Shown here one piece after another: positions 10,545 through 22,270 of a stretch of DNA of 64,000 nt. Location of the stretch: NCBI GenBank assembly GCA_033032865.1, contig JAWHQI010000509.1, forward strand, positions 558,001 through 622,000, read 5' to 3'. A model generated the notes under the pieces. It did no database searches. It was not told where the DNA came from and saw only the letters and a list, made by a program, of their open reading frames with translations. The position numbers were made by a program, and so were the translations under genes. The first letter of the stretch is position 1. Each line of letters opens with the position of its first letter. Source of the DNA: Dactylorhiza incarnata (taxonomy: Eukaryota; Streptophyta; Magnoliopsida; Asparagales; Orchidaceae).

Positions 10545-13464
10545 TGAATGATTGGTCACGTAGATGCTCATCGCCGAGTTGAGCATGTTTAGCGTTGGTC
10601 CATTTTTAGCCCTATTTATTGTTTCGGAAGAAGGATGGAAATATGCACTTTTGTGTTGACTACTGAAAGATGAACAAAGCTTTGAGCAAGATTGCAGATG
10701 TCAGATGTCAGATGTCTGGGACATCGATTTGTGTTATTCATGTCGGTTTTAATATATCGGGGATATTTCATATATCAGATTTTAATATTTAATTATTTAT
10801 AAACATAATATATACATATAATCATTTTTTAATTTATAGATATTGATATATTAGCAATTTAACATTTATTGAAACTGTGAATCTACCAAATTAGTATACA
10901 TTTTTGTATACAAGTAATAGTGATATAATATAGGGAAGAAAGCGAGAGAAAACAGGAAGCCAGGAAGTCGTCGACGGACGAGCATAGAGGAAAAAGCCAG
11001 AGGAAGTAGAAAAACGATCTAGTGCTACTGCACAAAACAACTTAATAATGAAACAAAATTGTTTTGTTGTCTATAAAACCATATACACTAAATAAAAAAT
11101 AAGTCAGGAGATATGCCATCAGAATATATCGGTCGATAGACGACATATCGACCAATATATTCCAAAAGGATATTTTGCAAAAAAGATTAAAAAAACGTAT
11201 AGTTTTGTCCATGAAACATTTATGTCAACCGACATATTGGTCATGTCGGTCGGTATCCACAATACTAGTTATGAGGGCAGACAATTACCTATCTCGATGA
11301 TTCAAAATCTTCTTGACGAGCTCCACAAAGCTACATACTTCTCCAAGTCCGATCTCTGTTCCAGCAACCACCACATCCACATCAGTGTTGAGGACATCCC
11401 AAAGAATGTGTTTCATAGTTATGTCAGGCACTACGAATTCTTGGTTTGTCATTCAGGACTATCAACAACGCCCACCACCTTCCAAGCCCACCATGAATGA
11501 TATTTCTTGACCAATACTCTATAAGTATATCACTGTATTCATGATGATATACTTTTCTATAGCATCACATGGAGGCACCATTTGCTCTATCTGGTGGCCA
11601 CATTGGAGACCCTGCAATGACACTCCTTCTTGGTCAACCCAAAGAACTGTGCATTTGCCCAGCAAAAGTTTCCAATCTGGGTCATACGATCTCAACGACA
11701 TTTCCATGGACCCCGACATGGTGGAGGCAGTGCTACAGTGTCCTACATCGTATTACTTGCGGGGACGGATGCAGATTCCTCGGTCTCATTGGATATTACT
11801 ACCACTTCATCAGGGACTAAGATAGATTGGCAAGACCATTGACAACCCTACTATGGAAGATGACTAAAATGGATTTCCACTGGTCTCCAAAGGCAGCGGT
11901 GACCTTTACAACCTTACAACGGGCCTTAGTAGCGACATCAGTGTATGCTATGCCATACCTCTTTCAGCTCTTTGTTGTCGGGTGTGATGCCTCCATGACG
12001 GGCATCCGTGTAGTTCTCATGAAAAGTGACTGCCCGATAGCCTATTTCAGTAGATCCTTCTCCAGCATTGTCTGTTCTCACTCAACGTACGAGAAAGAAT
12101 TGATGGCACTAGTCTTGGTAGTTCGATATTGACAGCCACATTTATTGGTTTGTCACTTCATAGTCCGAACAGATCACCATAGCCCATGATACCTTGAGTC
12201 AGAAGATGCTCACACCAACGCAACATGTTTGAGTATAAAAGCTATTGCAGTACGATTTCATTGTAGAATTTTGGTCCAACAAGACTAAAAAGGCAGCCGA
12301 CGCTCTCTCTCGCCAGTCAGAGTCAACAACGCTCATGACTATCTTACGGTCGGTCTGGGAAGAGATGACATTATTCCGCAGAAGGTTGAGGCCACCCAGC
12401 CCAACGAACCAATTTGGAGAGCATCGTGGCCAATCCATATGCACGTCCATAATTTTTCATCATTGTCAACAATCTACACCACTGAGGCATATTGGCCCTT
12501 TCTTCGACTTCATCACCTAACTGCCCAGATCCTTCGGATCCGAGTGCCTCTAAGTAGTGGAGGTCCAATTATCGATGCAGACACTTCATTCTGCTTCATT
12601 TTGTTCATCACACCTACAATAATCTTGGTGTTCATCCACTGTGGTGCATATGCATGGGTTTCCACAATAGACCGTGTGCGACCACAATCCAATTTCATGA
12701 GCACTTTTTGGTGAACTCTGTTTAAACTCTTAGGTACGCAACTGGATGAGCACAACATACCTCCAGGGGACCGGTGACTAGTCTAAAGTTCTGAACCATT
12801 GTTTAGAGACATATCTTCAATGCTTCAATTGGGCCTACCCCGCAATTGGAGCAAATGGTTGAATTGGGAAGTATTTCCGTATGATGCGTTCTTACACTAT
12901 GCGGTGAGTGCCACCCCATTATAAACGGTTTATGATCAGTCACCACCTATTGTGCTACATCATGTACCTGTGAAATGTCATGTGGAGGCTCTTCGGTCTT
13001 AGCCCTGAGATCGTAACGAGATCTTACGCCAATTGACGTCTTTATACATCGCACCCAACAAAAGATAATCAGGTAAACAAATGTCGGCGAGAGGTTCGTT
13101 TCCAAGTGGCAGAAACGGTGTTCGTCAAGCTTCGGTGGCATCGTGGCGAAACGCCTTCACTAGTATTCGGATTACGCCTCCCTGCACAAAGCTAAATCCA
13201 TCCGGTCTTTGACGTCTTGTAGCTCAAGCGAGCAGTGGGAGACCATCCGATTGAGGTCTTGCAGAATCACATAGCGATAGACACGACATTAGTCTATACT
13301 CCCAGCTCCATCCAGGATCAACGTACAAAGGACACGGCTGGAGACCAACATAAGCAAATTCTAGTCGCATAGAAGCACCACCAGACATCAGACGCAACAT
13401 GCTTGGACTGTGGTGACAATGGCCAGATGTTTCCAGAGTTTGCAAATTTCCAAAAAGGGGGCAT
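10545..13464 (+). pseudogene. Chromovirus pol remnant (RT, RNase H, integrase, chromodomain)
   Basis: Recognisable fragments occur in order. The start of RT (10545-10690) reads ML..AEL and EEGWKYALL. RT continues at 11280-11505 as ISMIQNLLDELHKA and FQAHHE. RNase H is at 11827-12132 (CDASMTGIRVVLM, AYFSRSFSS, STYEKELMAL) and its end at 12285-12310 (AADALSRQ). Integrase C-terminal pieces lie before 13215. A chromodomain at 13216-13460 reads LVAWKHHQTSDATW and FPEF. The order and chromodomain place it with chromoviruses. Frameshifts, stops and an internal insertion near 10.7-11.27 kb make it inactive. Confidence 0.8.
10700..11275. other. Insertion inside the chromovirus RT, with TATCGG-type motifs
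   Basis: The RT homology breaks near 10700 and resumes near 11280. The roughly 570-bp interval is AT-rich. It carries repeated ATATCGG, GGTCGAT and GACATATCGACC motifs, some in inverted orientation near its two ends (TGTCGGTTTTAATATATCGG left, CATGTCGGTCGG right). No coding sequence was seen. It may be a small non-autonomous element. Confidence 0.45.
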
Positions 13465-13791
13465 TGCTACGACAAGTTTACTCTAGGCGGAACGAAACAT
13501 CGAGCAATACCGCTTAATGCAGCGCTCTTTCTTTTATTCATGCACCTTTAATTTTCGCAATTTCATTTCATTAACGTATTTACTATAGCGCCCCTCTGTT
13601 CGGCTTAAATACTATGTTGTGTATGTTGAAGTTATTTTTATTGTGTATGTGGAAGCTTGTGCTGGAAGAATTTTGGAACTGGAGCTTAAGGTTGGACAGG
13701 ATTTCCTTCTGGAGATTTCTTCCCAATCTCTCTCCCCTTTCTTTCCCAATCTCTCTCCCCTTTCTTCTTATGGCTACCTTAAGGGGTCACA
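13465..13791 (+). repeat. 3' LTR of the Tekay-like chromovirus
   Basis: Starts TGCTACGACAAG directly after the purine tract and ends AAGGGGTCACA. It pairs with 9955-10192. It contains a 26-bp direct duplication of TTTCCCAATCTCTCTCCCC-type sequence at 13715-13765. Confidence 0.7.
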
Positions 13792-14157
13792 GCTGTCAGG
13801 GACTCAGGGTATCCATTCATAATGAAATTATAGAAAGCAAGGATTTAAAACTCGATTTTGATTTCAGTAGTTCTAGTTTCCATAGTTTTGATTGTTTAAA
13901 AAAAATAAATTTTCTACTTCTATAATTAGAACTTAAGTTATAATTAATAGGAATTTAATGCGCAGTTACTAACAAAATGGTGGTTAAAACACTAGAGTTC
14001 AGCCCAAAACTTGTATTTAGTATGAAGCTACCAAAACCAGTTGAAACCATAAAAATTTTCAACCTAAATCATGAAACCGACTGAAAAAATAAGACAACGG
14101 AAGAAAGAAAACATGCATTTTCTAAGTTTTCAGGTGGTCATATGAAAGAAAGTTTAC
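13792..14157 (-). other. CLPX intron, no other feature seen
   Basis: AT-rich sequence between the chromovirus LTR and the CLPX exon. The donor GTAAACT lies at 14151-14157 on the minus strand. Confidence 0.7.
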
Positions 14158-14301
14158 CTTATTCTCAGAAAGATAGCGATCCAAGGCACCATCACCTCGC
14201 AAAATCTTTGCACCAGACCCTTCTCTTTCAATAGAGCCAACAGCAACCTCATCCACCACGACAGCATCTACTCGCTCATCACCGGTCTTTCTATCTGGAA
14301 T
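14158..14301 (-). CDS. CLPX: CLPX exon: C-terminal domain (DAVVVDE segment)
   Basis: Forty-eight codons on the minus strand, starting IPDRKTGDERVDAVVVDE and ending ALDRYLSENK. This is the segment after the sensor-2 helix in mitochondrial ClpX proteins, where an acidic VVVDE stretch is followed by a GAKILRGDGAL motif. Acceptor TTCTTGCAG and donor GTAAAC are both canonical. It joins in phase 0 to the exon at 14969-15091. The next exon is 7.2 kb away, at 6847-6912. Confidence 0.93.
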
Positions 14302-14968
14302 CTGCAAGAAAGTGTGAATGAAATGAAGAAACTTCACGATATCTCAAACGGGACCCAAAGGTAATTCAGCATTGTATTGTTGCTGATCTCTTTTTTTCAA
14401 GCGAACGGATCAATTCTCAATAATCAGAATAACAAATTGGGGCACAATAATATCACACAATTACAAAAGGGCTATTGGCAGCAAAGCAAATTGGGGAGAA
14501 CGGAGGGAGAGCAGTCGTGATTTGAAAAGGATTGGTGGGAGATGCGGCTGGCTCAATGCGACCCCAAATGAGACCGAGGCCAAAACCCTACCGTGAAAAC
14601 CACATGCGCTCCCACCATTCATCTTCTACTACAGATATAGACCACCACTGCTCAAATGTGTCATAGTTCTCTCAAATAGACCCTAATGCATTGGACGTAC
14701 TGATAACCTAGGGATTACTAAAACATTGCTTTTGCAATAAGTTAGGAAATTATTTTCTGCAGTGGACGAATTTGAAAAGATTATGAGCAGATTTTTTTTA
14801 ACCTACAAAGGTAGAAACATAACACAAGGAAATTTTCCACAATCAACTGAATACCAAACTCAAATGCCAATGGAAAATATTCCAGCCTCTATGTACCAGA
14901 TTATTATCAAACTCGTTGTAAATGGGGAGAATTTAAATATGCATTAACTACACAGTTCTAAATCATAC

Positions 14969-15091
14969 CTCATACATGGCTTCTGTGAGAATATTCTCCA
15001 TGATAGCTCTTAGGCCTCTTGCACCAGTATTTTTTGCCATTGCCTTCTTTGCAATCAACTTAAGTGCACTTTCTGTAAAATGTAATTTTAC
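14969..15091 (-). CDS. CLPX: CLPX exon: sensor-2 region
   Basis: Forty-one codons, from [17 protein letters not shown] to TEAMYE. It contains [22 protein letters not shown] carries the sensor-2 arginine that contacts bound nucleotide in ClpX-type AAA+ unfoldases. Donor GTATGA and acceptor TTTTCAG are canonical, and both boundaries are phase 0. The neighbouring introns are short (about 100 to 670 bp), unlike those at the ends of the gene. Confidence 0.95.
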
Positions 15092-15190
15092 CTGAAAAGG
15101 TGCAAGTCAAGGAAAAATTTGACATGAACAACAGTTCTGTTAGAGCAAAAAACTAAATCTACAGCCAGCTGAAGTAGAAGGCTTACTTAC

Positions 15191-15253
15191 ACTGTTCATG
15201 CCAAACATTTTCTTGTATTGTTTTCCAAGAGCATTCTTGGGTTCTGTTAAGAC
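15191..15253 (-). CDS. CLPX: CLPX exon: small AAA+ subdomain (TEPKNALGKQY)
   Basis: Twenty-one codons, VLTEPKNALGKQYKKMF then GMNS. This motif is almost invariant in bacterial and mitochondrial ClpX and begins the small AAA+ subdomain. Donor GTAAGT and acceptor TTTTTCAG are canonical and phase 0 on both sides. Confidence 0.95.
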
Positions 15254-15823
15254 CTGAAAAAGATCATACATTATGCAGTTCACTGGTTATGGTTTGATCA
15301 TCAATAAAAACTTATCAAGCAACATTCATATAAGTCTATATACAAAGTTACTAAAACCTCCCCTCTGAGTATACATTGCTAACATAAATGTACAATAAAA
15401 GCCCCACCGGGATGTTAGGGGCAGTCCACATAATTGTGCAAAGTTATAGGGGGAGAGAGAGGAAGAGAGAGGGAAGAGAGAGTGATAGACTACCATCAGT
15501 TAGAAGGATAAGAGCTCTTATCCTCACACATCTTATAAAATTTATCCATCACTTTGAACAGTTGAGATTTAAAGTAGTTTCACCAGTCAAATAGAGAACT
15601 GATGATTTAAGATGTGGAAGATAAAAATTCCTCTTAGAGTGAGAGAGTGAAAGAGAGAAAATGCAACTATCCTTTTTAGAAGGATAAAGTCACCCTCACC
15701 TAGCCTCCCCAATCACCATTTCAAGTTAGAAGAGCAATAGTGTATAAGAGATTTATTGTCGCCTAAAGAATGGGCTGTCAAAATTGTTGGAGTAATTTTC
15801 AAAGACCAGAAGATATAGTTGAC

Positions 15824-15928
15824 CTGAACAAGTTGGTCTTCATTTAGGGCTGATAGGCTAACCAAAATTGGAAAGCGCCCAACAAACTCTGGAATGAGAC
15901 CATACGCAATAAGATCACTGCTTTCAAC
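15824..15928 (-). CDS. CLPX: CLPX exon: arginine-finger motif
   Basis: Thirty-five codons, from [20 protein letters not shown] to [18 protein letters not shown] holds the ClpX arginine finger (the R of FVGR), which senses ATP in the neighbouring subunit of the hexamer. Donor GTCAAC and acceptor TTGTTGCAG are canonical, both phase 0. Confidence 0.95.
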
Positions 15929-16034
15929 CTGCAACAAGTAAACATGAGAACCCTATCAGAATTTACACTGTAGAGGAAATACCAAAAGGAAAACTAGTTT
16001 TATATATAATATAAACTGCTACTAATATCCTTAC

Positions 16035-16134
16035 CGATTCTAATAAGGTTGATGCCACAATAGCATTAGATATTCTACTGGTTCTCATATTTGCACGAAC
16101 TGGTGCACCAAAACCTATAGAAGAATCTTGCCGT
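16035..16134 (-). CDS. CLPX: CLPX exon: RRQDSSIGFGAPVRANMR segment
   Basis: One hundred bases. The first base completes a codon split with the previous exon and gives the conserved TISERRQDSSIGFG junction. The exon continues APVRANMRTSRISNAIV and ends LLES. I chose the acceptor at GACAG (AG at 16135-16136) because it keeps the conserved sequence and frame. A second acceptor 10 nt upstream (TTTTTCAG, AG at 16145-16146) would shift the frame. Donor GTAAGG is canonical. Confidence 0.92.
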
Positions 16135-16231
16135 CTGTCGGACACTGAAAAAGGTCAGCCAATCTTAAATATCCATCCAAATCAAATGACTAATCTAAGA
16201 TACGAAAGAAGAAACTAGAAAACAATATTAC

Positions 16232-16302
16232 CTCTCTGAGATGGTCTTTTCAAGATCAATAAAAGCACCACCACATATAAATAGAATATCTTTTGTATCA
16301 AT
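16232..16302 (-). CDS. CLPX: CLPX exon: sensor-1 segment
   Basis: Seventy-one bases encoding IDTKDILFICGGAFIDLEK then TISE plus two bases. KDILFICGGAF is the conserved sensor-1 strand of ClpX. Donor GTAATA and acceptor TTTTGTAG are canonical. It ends in phase 2 and joins the 100-bp exon in frame. Confidence 0.95.
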
Positions 16303-16670
16303 CTACAAAAAAATAAAAGTTATAAATTGAAGTCTTCAAAGTACCTCAGATGTATTAAAAAAACGTGTTCACAGGCAAGCCTAAAATATGCAAGAAATGC
16401 ATATCAGCAATCACAGATTCAATAACAAGCCATGTTCTCCGTCTCACTAACTAGTAGATTAGTGCAGAATACGAAGAATGAAGTAAAACATCCCTTTCCC
16501 AGCATGCACATTTCAGTTAAAACATGCAAATAGAACTAACACAAATTTTGAGGTATGTAAGTAGACACCATGAGTTCAGAAAACAAATAAACAGTGTCCA
16601 AAATACAAGCTTCAAAATGTCTAAATGCTTTAATGTACCTATTTTTTGAAGGGATGCAACCATATGTTAC

Positions 16671-16727
16671 CTGTATATTGTCACCACGAGGATGCTTCCG
16701 TGCGCCCTTCTCTGGAACATTTACTAT
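16671..16727 (-). CDS. CLPX: CLPX exon: IVNVPEKGARKHPRGDNIQ
   Basis: Nineteen codons that spell the conserved ClpX substrate-loop segment following the pore-loop region, with the PEKGxRKHP signature. Donor GTAACA and acceptor TTGCTTTAG are canonical, both phase 0. Its upstream intron is 9.3 kb and contains a complete copia element. Confidence 0.95.
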
Positions 16728-17238
16728 CTAAAGCAAAAAACAACATTTAGTTCCAATTGGGAAGATGAATATAACATCAATCGTCTTTTTTTGCTAGCAT
16801 ATAAAGACAAGATTCATCAGAGCTTTAGTAAAAAAAAGAGAGCAGGAAGTTGAATAAGTTGCTTAGCAAGCGAACTTCAAGTTTGATGAGTTTTCTGGTT
16901 GGCAAAATTAGCTATAAAATGAAACTTAAGGGAAAATGAATTGGCATGGCAAGTAAATTCAAGGTTGATTAGTTCTGCAATCCACCGAATTTTAGTGACA
17001 ATGCTTGCAAATGCCATGTAAAAAGAAACAGTCATTAGCCTCATTACTTAGAAACATAAAAATTAAATTTGTAATAGACTTGCACATCCAAGTATAAGGT
17101 ATATAATAATAATATATATAAGGGATTTTTTTAATAAATAATTAGCATAAAAGAAGCTAACTTTTATAATAAACAATTACTCAAATAAATTTCGAATAGT
17201 TTGTAAACAGTCGAATATAAGTATTCCGTTATTAACAT

Positions 17239-17379
17239 TGTTAACGAGAAATGTACCTCTAGGTTAACATTTGTTCTCTACTTGAATCACCCCACGGGAA
17301 ACCCTATTTGTTTCCCCCTCAGCCACAGCTTGAGATACGGCCACCTCTCGATGAGCCTAAGATAGCTTGACTTTCAACA
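17239..17379 (-). repeat. 3' LTR of copia 17239-22265
   Basis: Starts TGTTAACGAG and ends TTTCAACA on the plus strand. Paired with 22115-22265. Confidence 0.88.
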
Positions 17380-17408
17380 CCCCCTCAAGCTAACACCATA
17401 AACATCCA

Positions 17409-20400
17409 TCATTCAAAGCCTGAGAGAGTACGTTTGAAGAGATTTACCAGAAATTGCTTTGGTGAACATATCAGCAAGTTGGACCTCAGATGACACAAAT
17501 ACAGTAGTAATGGTTTGATCCTGAATTTTCCCCCGCATAAAATGGCAATAAATCTCAATATGTTTAGTCCTCTAATGGACGGCAGGGTTGCTGACAATGT
17601 GGATAGCAGCTTGGTTATCACATTGTAAGTGTATGGCCTTCAGGACAGAAAAACTCATTTCTCCCAAAATAGATTTAACCCAAATCAATTCGCATGCAGT
17701 AGTTGCAATAACACGATATTCTGCTTCAGTAGAGGAACGAGCAACAACATTTTGTTTCTTACTCCTCCAGGAAACAAGATTGCCACCTACAAAGATAGAA
17801 TATCCACTTGTAGATCTTCTGTCAGAGGAGGAACCAGCTCAATCAGCATCACAGTACCCATGAACTTTGAGGTGGTCATGATCTTGATAGATAATGTTTT
17901 TTCCGGGGACCTTTTTAAGTACTTAAGTATTCGAAGAACAACCTGATAGTGATGAACTTTAGGACTATGCATGAATTGGCTAACTAAACCAACAACAAAT
18001 GAGATATCGGGTCTGGTAATAGTTAAATCAATTTTCCCACAATGCGTTGAAATTTCAACGTCCTCTCAAGATCCAGAGAATTATCCGTGTGAATATCATA
18101 ATTAGGATCCAGTGGGCTATCCACAGGTTTTAATCCCAAATATCCAATGTCATTGAGAAAATCTAAGACATATTTGCGCTGGGAAATCATAATTTTTCCA
18201 GCAGATCGAGCAATCTCAATACCAAGAAAATATCGAAGAATACCCAAATCTTTGATTTCAAAGGCAAATGCCAACTCCCTTTTAACTAGAGTAATGTGCT
18301 GATCATCAACTCCTGTGATAAAGATATTATCCACATATACAATAAGAATAGTGGTAAGTTTCTTCTTCCCGTAGACAAAGACTGAGTGATCAGAAGTACA
18401 ACGGGAAAAATCTAAACTCAGGAGTTTGTCACTTAGCTTTTCAAAACAGGCTCGGGGTGATTGTTTGAGGTCATACAAGGCCTTCTTGAGGCGACACCCC
18501 TGTCCTTCAGGAACATCCATGCCCGATGGAGTCATGTAGATTTCTTCCTTTAAATCAATGTGGAGAAAGACATTTTTAACATCAAGTTGGTACAAGGGCC
18601 AAGACTTGTAGGCCGCAATAGATAGCAAAATTCTAACAGAATTTTGTTTAGTACCGGGAGCAAACGTCTCTTGGAAGTCAATTACATCAATCTGGGTAAA
18701 TGCTTTAGCAACCAATCTTGCTTTATATCTATCAAGAGTGCCATCTTGAATATATTTAATAGTATATATCCATTTGCACTCGACAACATAACTCTCATGC
18801 GGAATAGGGACAATTTCCCAAGTATTTTGATGTTGGAGAGCATCCATCACCTCCTTCATAGTCTTCGTCCAGTGGAAATTCAAACTAGCTTCTGAAAAAA
18901 CTGTTAGGAATAAAAATAGAGGAAACTAATGCAAGATAAGATTTCAGAGGAGAGATAGAGTGATACCCAACATATTTATCAATAGAATATCTGGTACGAC
19001 GACTATGAATTTGGAGAGAAGATGTGGCCTCGTGAGTGGTCCCGGTGTTTGGATCTGGCGGAGTGGTGGTGGGTGGTAGAGCAAGAGTATGACATTCTTG
19101 CCCAATAGTTATGATTTGTCTTCTCTGGTAGACTTGAAGGATCTTTCTTCTTTTATAGACACGTAGATCATTGGTGGGTACTTTCTTTTCAACCGGAACA
19201 TCCAAGCTACTAGGTGAAAGATCATCTACAAGAGCAGGTAGAGGCGGCATCATACCACCCTCATCTTGAGATTTCTCTTGATAAGTAGCAATTTTGCCTT
19301 CATCCGAGTAATATGGGGTGAGCTCAAAGAAGGTAACATCTTTAGATATAAACTTTCTACGCAGTGAGGGTGATTAACACTTATACCCTTTTTGGTTAGC
19401 GGCATATCCAACCAAAACACATTTGATAGCTTGGCGGCCTAATTTATTCTTATGAGGTCCCACGATATGAACAAAAGCAACACATCCAAAAATCTTAGGG
19501 GGGAGATTAAATAATGGAAAATTTGGACAAAGAAGTTTTAGGGGATACCCCCCCCCCAAGTATCAGATGTCATCTGATTAATTAGATAGACCGACGTGAA
19601 AATACCTTCATCCCACAGTCCCTTAGGGACATGCATCTCTTGTAATAAGCAATGAGTAGTTTCAATGATATGACGGTTCTTCCTTTCGGCCACACCATTC
19701 TGTTGAGGGTTCCGAAAACAGGAAGTTTGAAAAATTATGTCATGATCTCCCAAAAACCTCTGGAGTTTCTCACATGTGTATTCGCCTCCATTATCACTCA
19801 AGTATTTTAATCTTATCATCAAACTGAGTCTGCACATAGTGATAAAGCAGCTGAAATATTTCATAAACTTCATTTTTGCTTTTCATAAGATAAACCCAAG
19901 TAAAGCGTGAGTAATCATCAATGAAAAAAACAAAATAATGAAATCCATTCAAAGAACATATAGGGGATGTCCAAACATCAGAATGCATCAAATCAAAACA
20001 CCTCACACTCCAACTCCTGCTAGGAGCATAGTTAGTTCTACAATGTTTTCCAAATTCACAAGATTGACAGTCAATGTTAGTTTTAGCAACCTCAAAAAAA
20101 CTCGGGAAAGCAGACTTCAAGGTCTTCAAGTTAACATGCTCAAATCTCTTGTGCCACAGCATCAAACGATCAATACTTGAAGATTTCTGAGAACCAAAAG
20201 CAAGTATAGTGTCCATAACATAAACACCACCTGACTCATGACCACCACCAATCGTCTTCCCACTCGCCAGATCCTGGAGAACACAATGAGAAAAGTAAAA
20301 GGTGATAGTATAATTAATTTGTTTGGTTAAACTGCTCACAAAAAGCAGGTTTGTAGGAAATGAAGGAACAACAACAAATTTGAGGGAGATAGAATGAGAG

Positions 20401-21300
20401 ATTTGAATAATCCCTTTACTAGTCACCGAAGCAGAAGATCCATCGGCAAGTCTAACATTGCCAGACGCGGGAGATACAAAAGTAATAGCCCTAAAAGATC
20501 CTGTCATATGGTCGGAGGCTCCCGAGTCAATGATCCAAGGAGAAGATGGCTCCATAGTAGATAAAGAGGTAGTTTGAACATGAGCAGCTTGTACCAAACA
20601 AGTCTGTAGTAAGAAGTCTTCCAACACTAGCCTTCAGAGCCTTTAGTTCTCTAGTTAAACTTTCATTTTCCGCCAGAAGGTAACCGGTATTCTCCAAGTT
20701 GATATACATAGCAGTTTGTGATCTCACATACTTGCCGCCGGTACCGCGAATCCAACCTGGAGCAACCACGTTGGGATGTAAGTCCCAACACTTCTCTTTC
20801 ACATGTCCTTTATTCCCACAGTGAGGACACTTCATCTCACTCTTATCTTCTTGTCCTATATTTCTAGAATGCTACTTCTTCTTTTCAGCAACAAGAGCAA
20901 ATTTATCATGGCTAATGTAAACATCAATACGAAGACAGTTTATGCGACTCCCCTCCCCCCGAATATAGTGGGCTAAAGTCTTCAAATCAGAAACAGAATC
21001 TCTTCCCATCATCTGAACTCTCTAGAATTAAGGCTCTGAAGGAAGACCAGAAAGCATTTCAAACACCCTTCGTTGCATAAGTTTAGTCTTGTAGCATTCG
21101 ATGGTTTGAATAGCAGAGTATTGATCAATTTCTGCCCACTTATGAGTCAGTTTACTATAATATTCCTCGAAGTCATTCATTCCCGTCATGTGTATCTGTT
21201 CAGTTTGAAGTTGGTATATCTTCGCCAAGTCTTTCTTTTTAGAGTAATTTCGTTCAATTAACTTCCACATTTCTTTAGCAGTTTGGCATAAAAGAAACTA
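17409..21300 (-). pseudogene. copia gag-pol, broken in several places
   Basis: Right to left on the minus strand. Gag capsid piece 21028-21270 contains IERNYSKKKDLAKIYQLQTE. The zinc knuckle at 20800-20835 reads CPHCGNKGHVKEKC. Protease (WIIDSGASDHMTG near 20500-20545) and integrase start lie in 19794-20627. The integrase core is in 19538-19873 (LSDNGGEYTCEKL, QQNGVAERKNRHI). RT 18023-18883 contains KWIYTIK, LKQSPRACF and the catalytic VYVDNIF, where the second Asp of YVDD is now Asn. RNase H pieces lie at 17409-17972. Frames change at least six times, and a TAG interrupts gag at 20872-20874. Confidence 0.88.
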
Positions 21301-21660
21301 ACTTGCAATCTTGGGTTCCATAGAGTTGACAAGTCAATTGATCACAGTAAGATTCTCACCTTCCCATTCCGCATACAAGGGGTCAGTCTTACTTGTGGCC
21401 AGTTTGGATCCGGTGATAAATCCAAGTCATCGACGGCTCCCAGACCATAGGAGATAGTTCATCCCATTCAGTTTGATGTGAGCCACACCATGAGTGAAAT
21501 CCACGTTAGAACTTCTTCCACTATAGTTTCTAAAGTGATCAGCAACCCCTTCCACGGACATTCACACCATTTAATTTGTCCTCCATTAGGGCAGCACGGA
21601 AGGAGAACCACCACCAGGAAGAAAAAGGGGGTTGAACAGCTGAAGCAAGAAAAAGAAGCA

Positions 21661-21792
21661 CAAATCAGAAGGACAGGCGCAAGAAGACCAGAGGAAGCAG
21701 CAACAGATCAGCCAGAACAGGCTCTGGATGACCGGAGAAAGCAGCATTAGATCGGCCAGAACAGGCGCTGGAAGACCGGTGGAAACAACAGC
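21661..21792. repeat. 44-bp tandem repeat, three copies, in copia leader
   Basis: Units begin AATCAGAAGGACAGGCGC, AGATCAGCCAGAACAGGC and AGATCGGCCAGAACAGGC, each 44 bp after the previous. They lie between the primer-binding site and gag of the minus-strand copia. Confidence 0.75.
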
Positions 21793-22114
21793 AGACAGAA
21801 GAGGCGGCAGACAAGGAGAACAGCAGCAGATCAGGAGCAGGAGTACACGAAGGAAATAGCGGCACCTGAGGCGGGAGTATGTCGATAGAGCCTTCACCGT
21901 CAAGCAACAACCATATAAGAGGAGCACTGCCTCCTTTCACGGCAACAGGCGACAAGGACGACGAACCAAGTCGACGAGTCGAACAGCAGAAACGAGTAAT
22001 GGAATGGAGACAAGGATCCGATCTTGTCGACGCTGCAGAAGGAGGGAAAGGGCAAGAGACGAACAACCGAGTCTTAAGGTCGATGGCGCCGAGGAACAAA
22101 CCGCTCTGATACCA

Positions 22115-22265
22115 TGTTAGCGAGAAATGTACCTTTAGGTTAACATCCGTTCTACTTGAATCACCCCACGGAAAACCCTATTTGTTTCCCCCCTCTGCCA
22201 CAACTTGAGATACGGTCACCTCCCGGTGAGCCTAAGATAGCTTGACTTTTATAAATATTTTAACA
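22115..22265 (-). repeat. 5' LTR of copia 17239-22265
   Basis: Starts TGTTAGCGAG after the primer site and ends ATTTTAACA, followed by the target duplicate AACAT. It is about 10 bp longer than the left copy near its outer end (TTATAAATATT). Confidence 0.85.
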
Positions 22266-22270
22266 AACAT

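Larger units (their letters stand above)
9955..13791 (+). mobile_element. Decayed Tekay-like chromovirus in the last CLPX intron
   Basis: Two LTR-like copies (9955-10192 and 13465-13791) flank a Ty3/gypsy pol in the order RT, RNase H, integrase, chromodomain on the plus strand. The whole element is only 3.8 kb: gag and protease are missing. It is oriented opposite to CLPX. A decayed primer site (TTTGGTCAGACCTG) follows the 5' LTR and a purine tract AAAAAGGGGG precedes the 3' LTR. Confidence 0.8.
17239..22265 (-). mobile_element. Complete but decayed copia in a CLPX intron, same strand as CLPX
   Basis: Short LTRs (17239-17379 and 22115-22265) are flanked by a perfect 5-bp target duplication AACAT (17234-17238 and 22266-22270). 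A primer-binding site complementary to initiator tRNA-Met (GCTCTGATACCA at 22103-22114) adjoins the right LTR, and the purine tract GAGGGGG adjoins the left one. Internal order on the minus strand is gag, protease, integrase, RT, RNase H. It is related to the plus-strand copia at 30160-35274. The LTRs differ at roughly 7 percent of sites by eye, so it is the older of the two. Confidence 0.92.
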
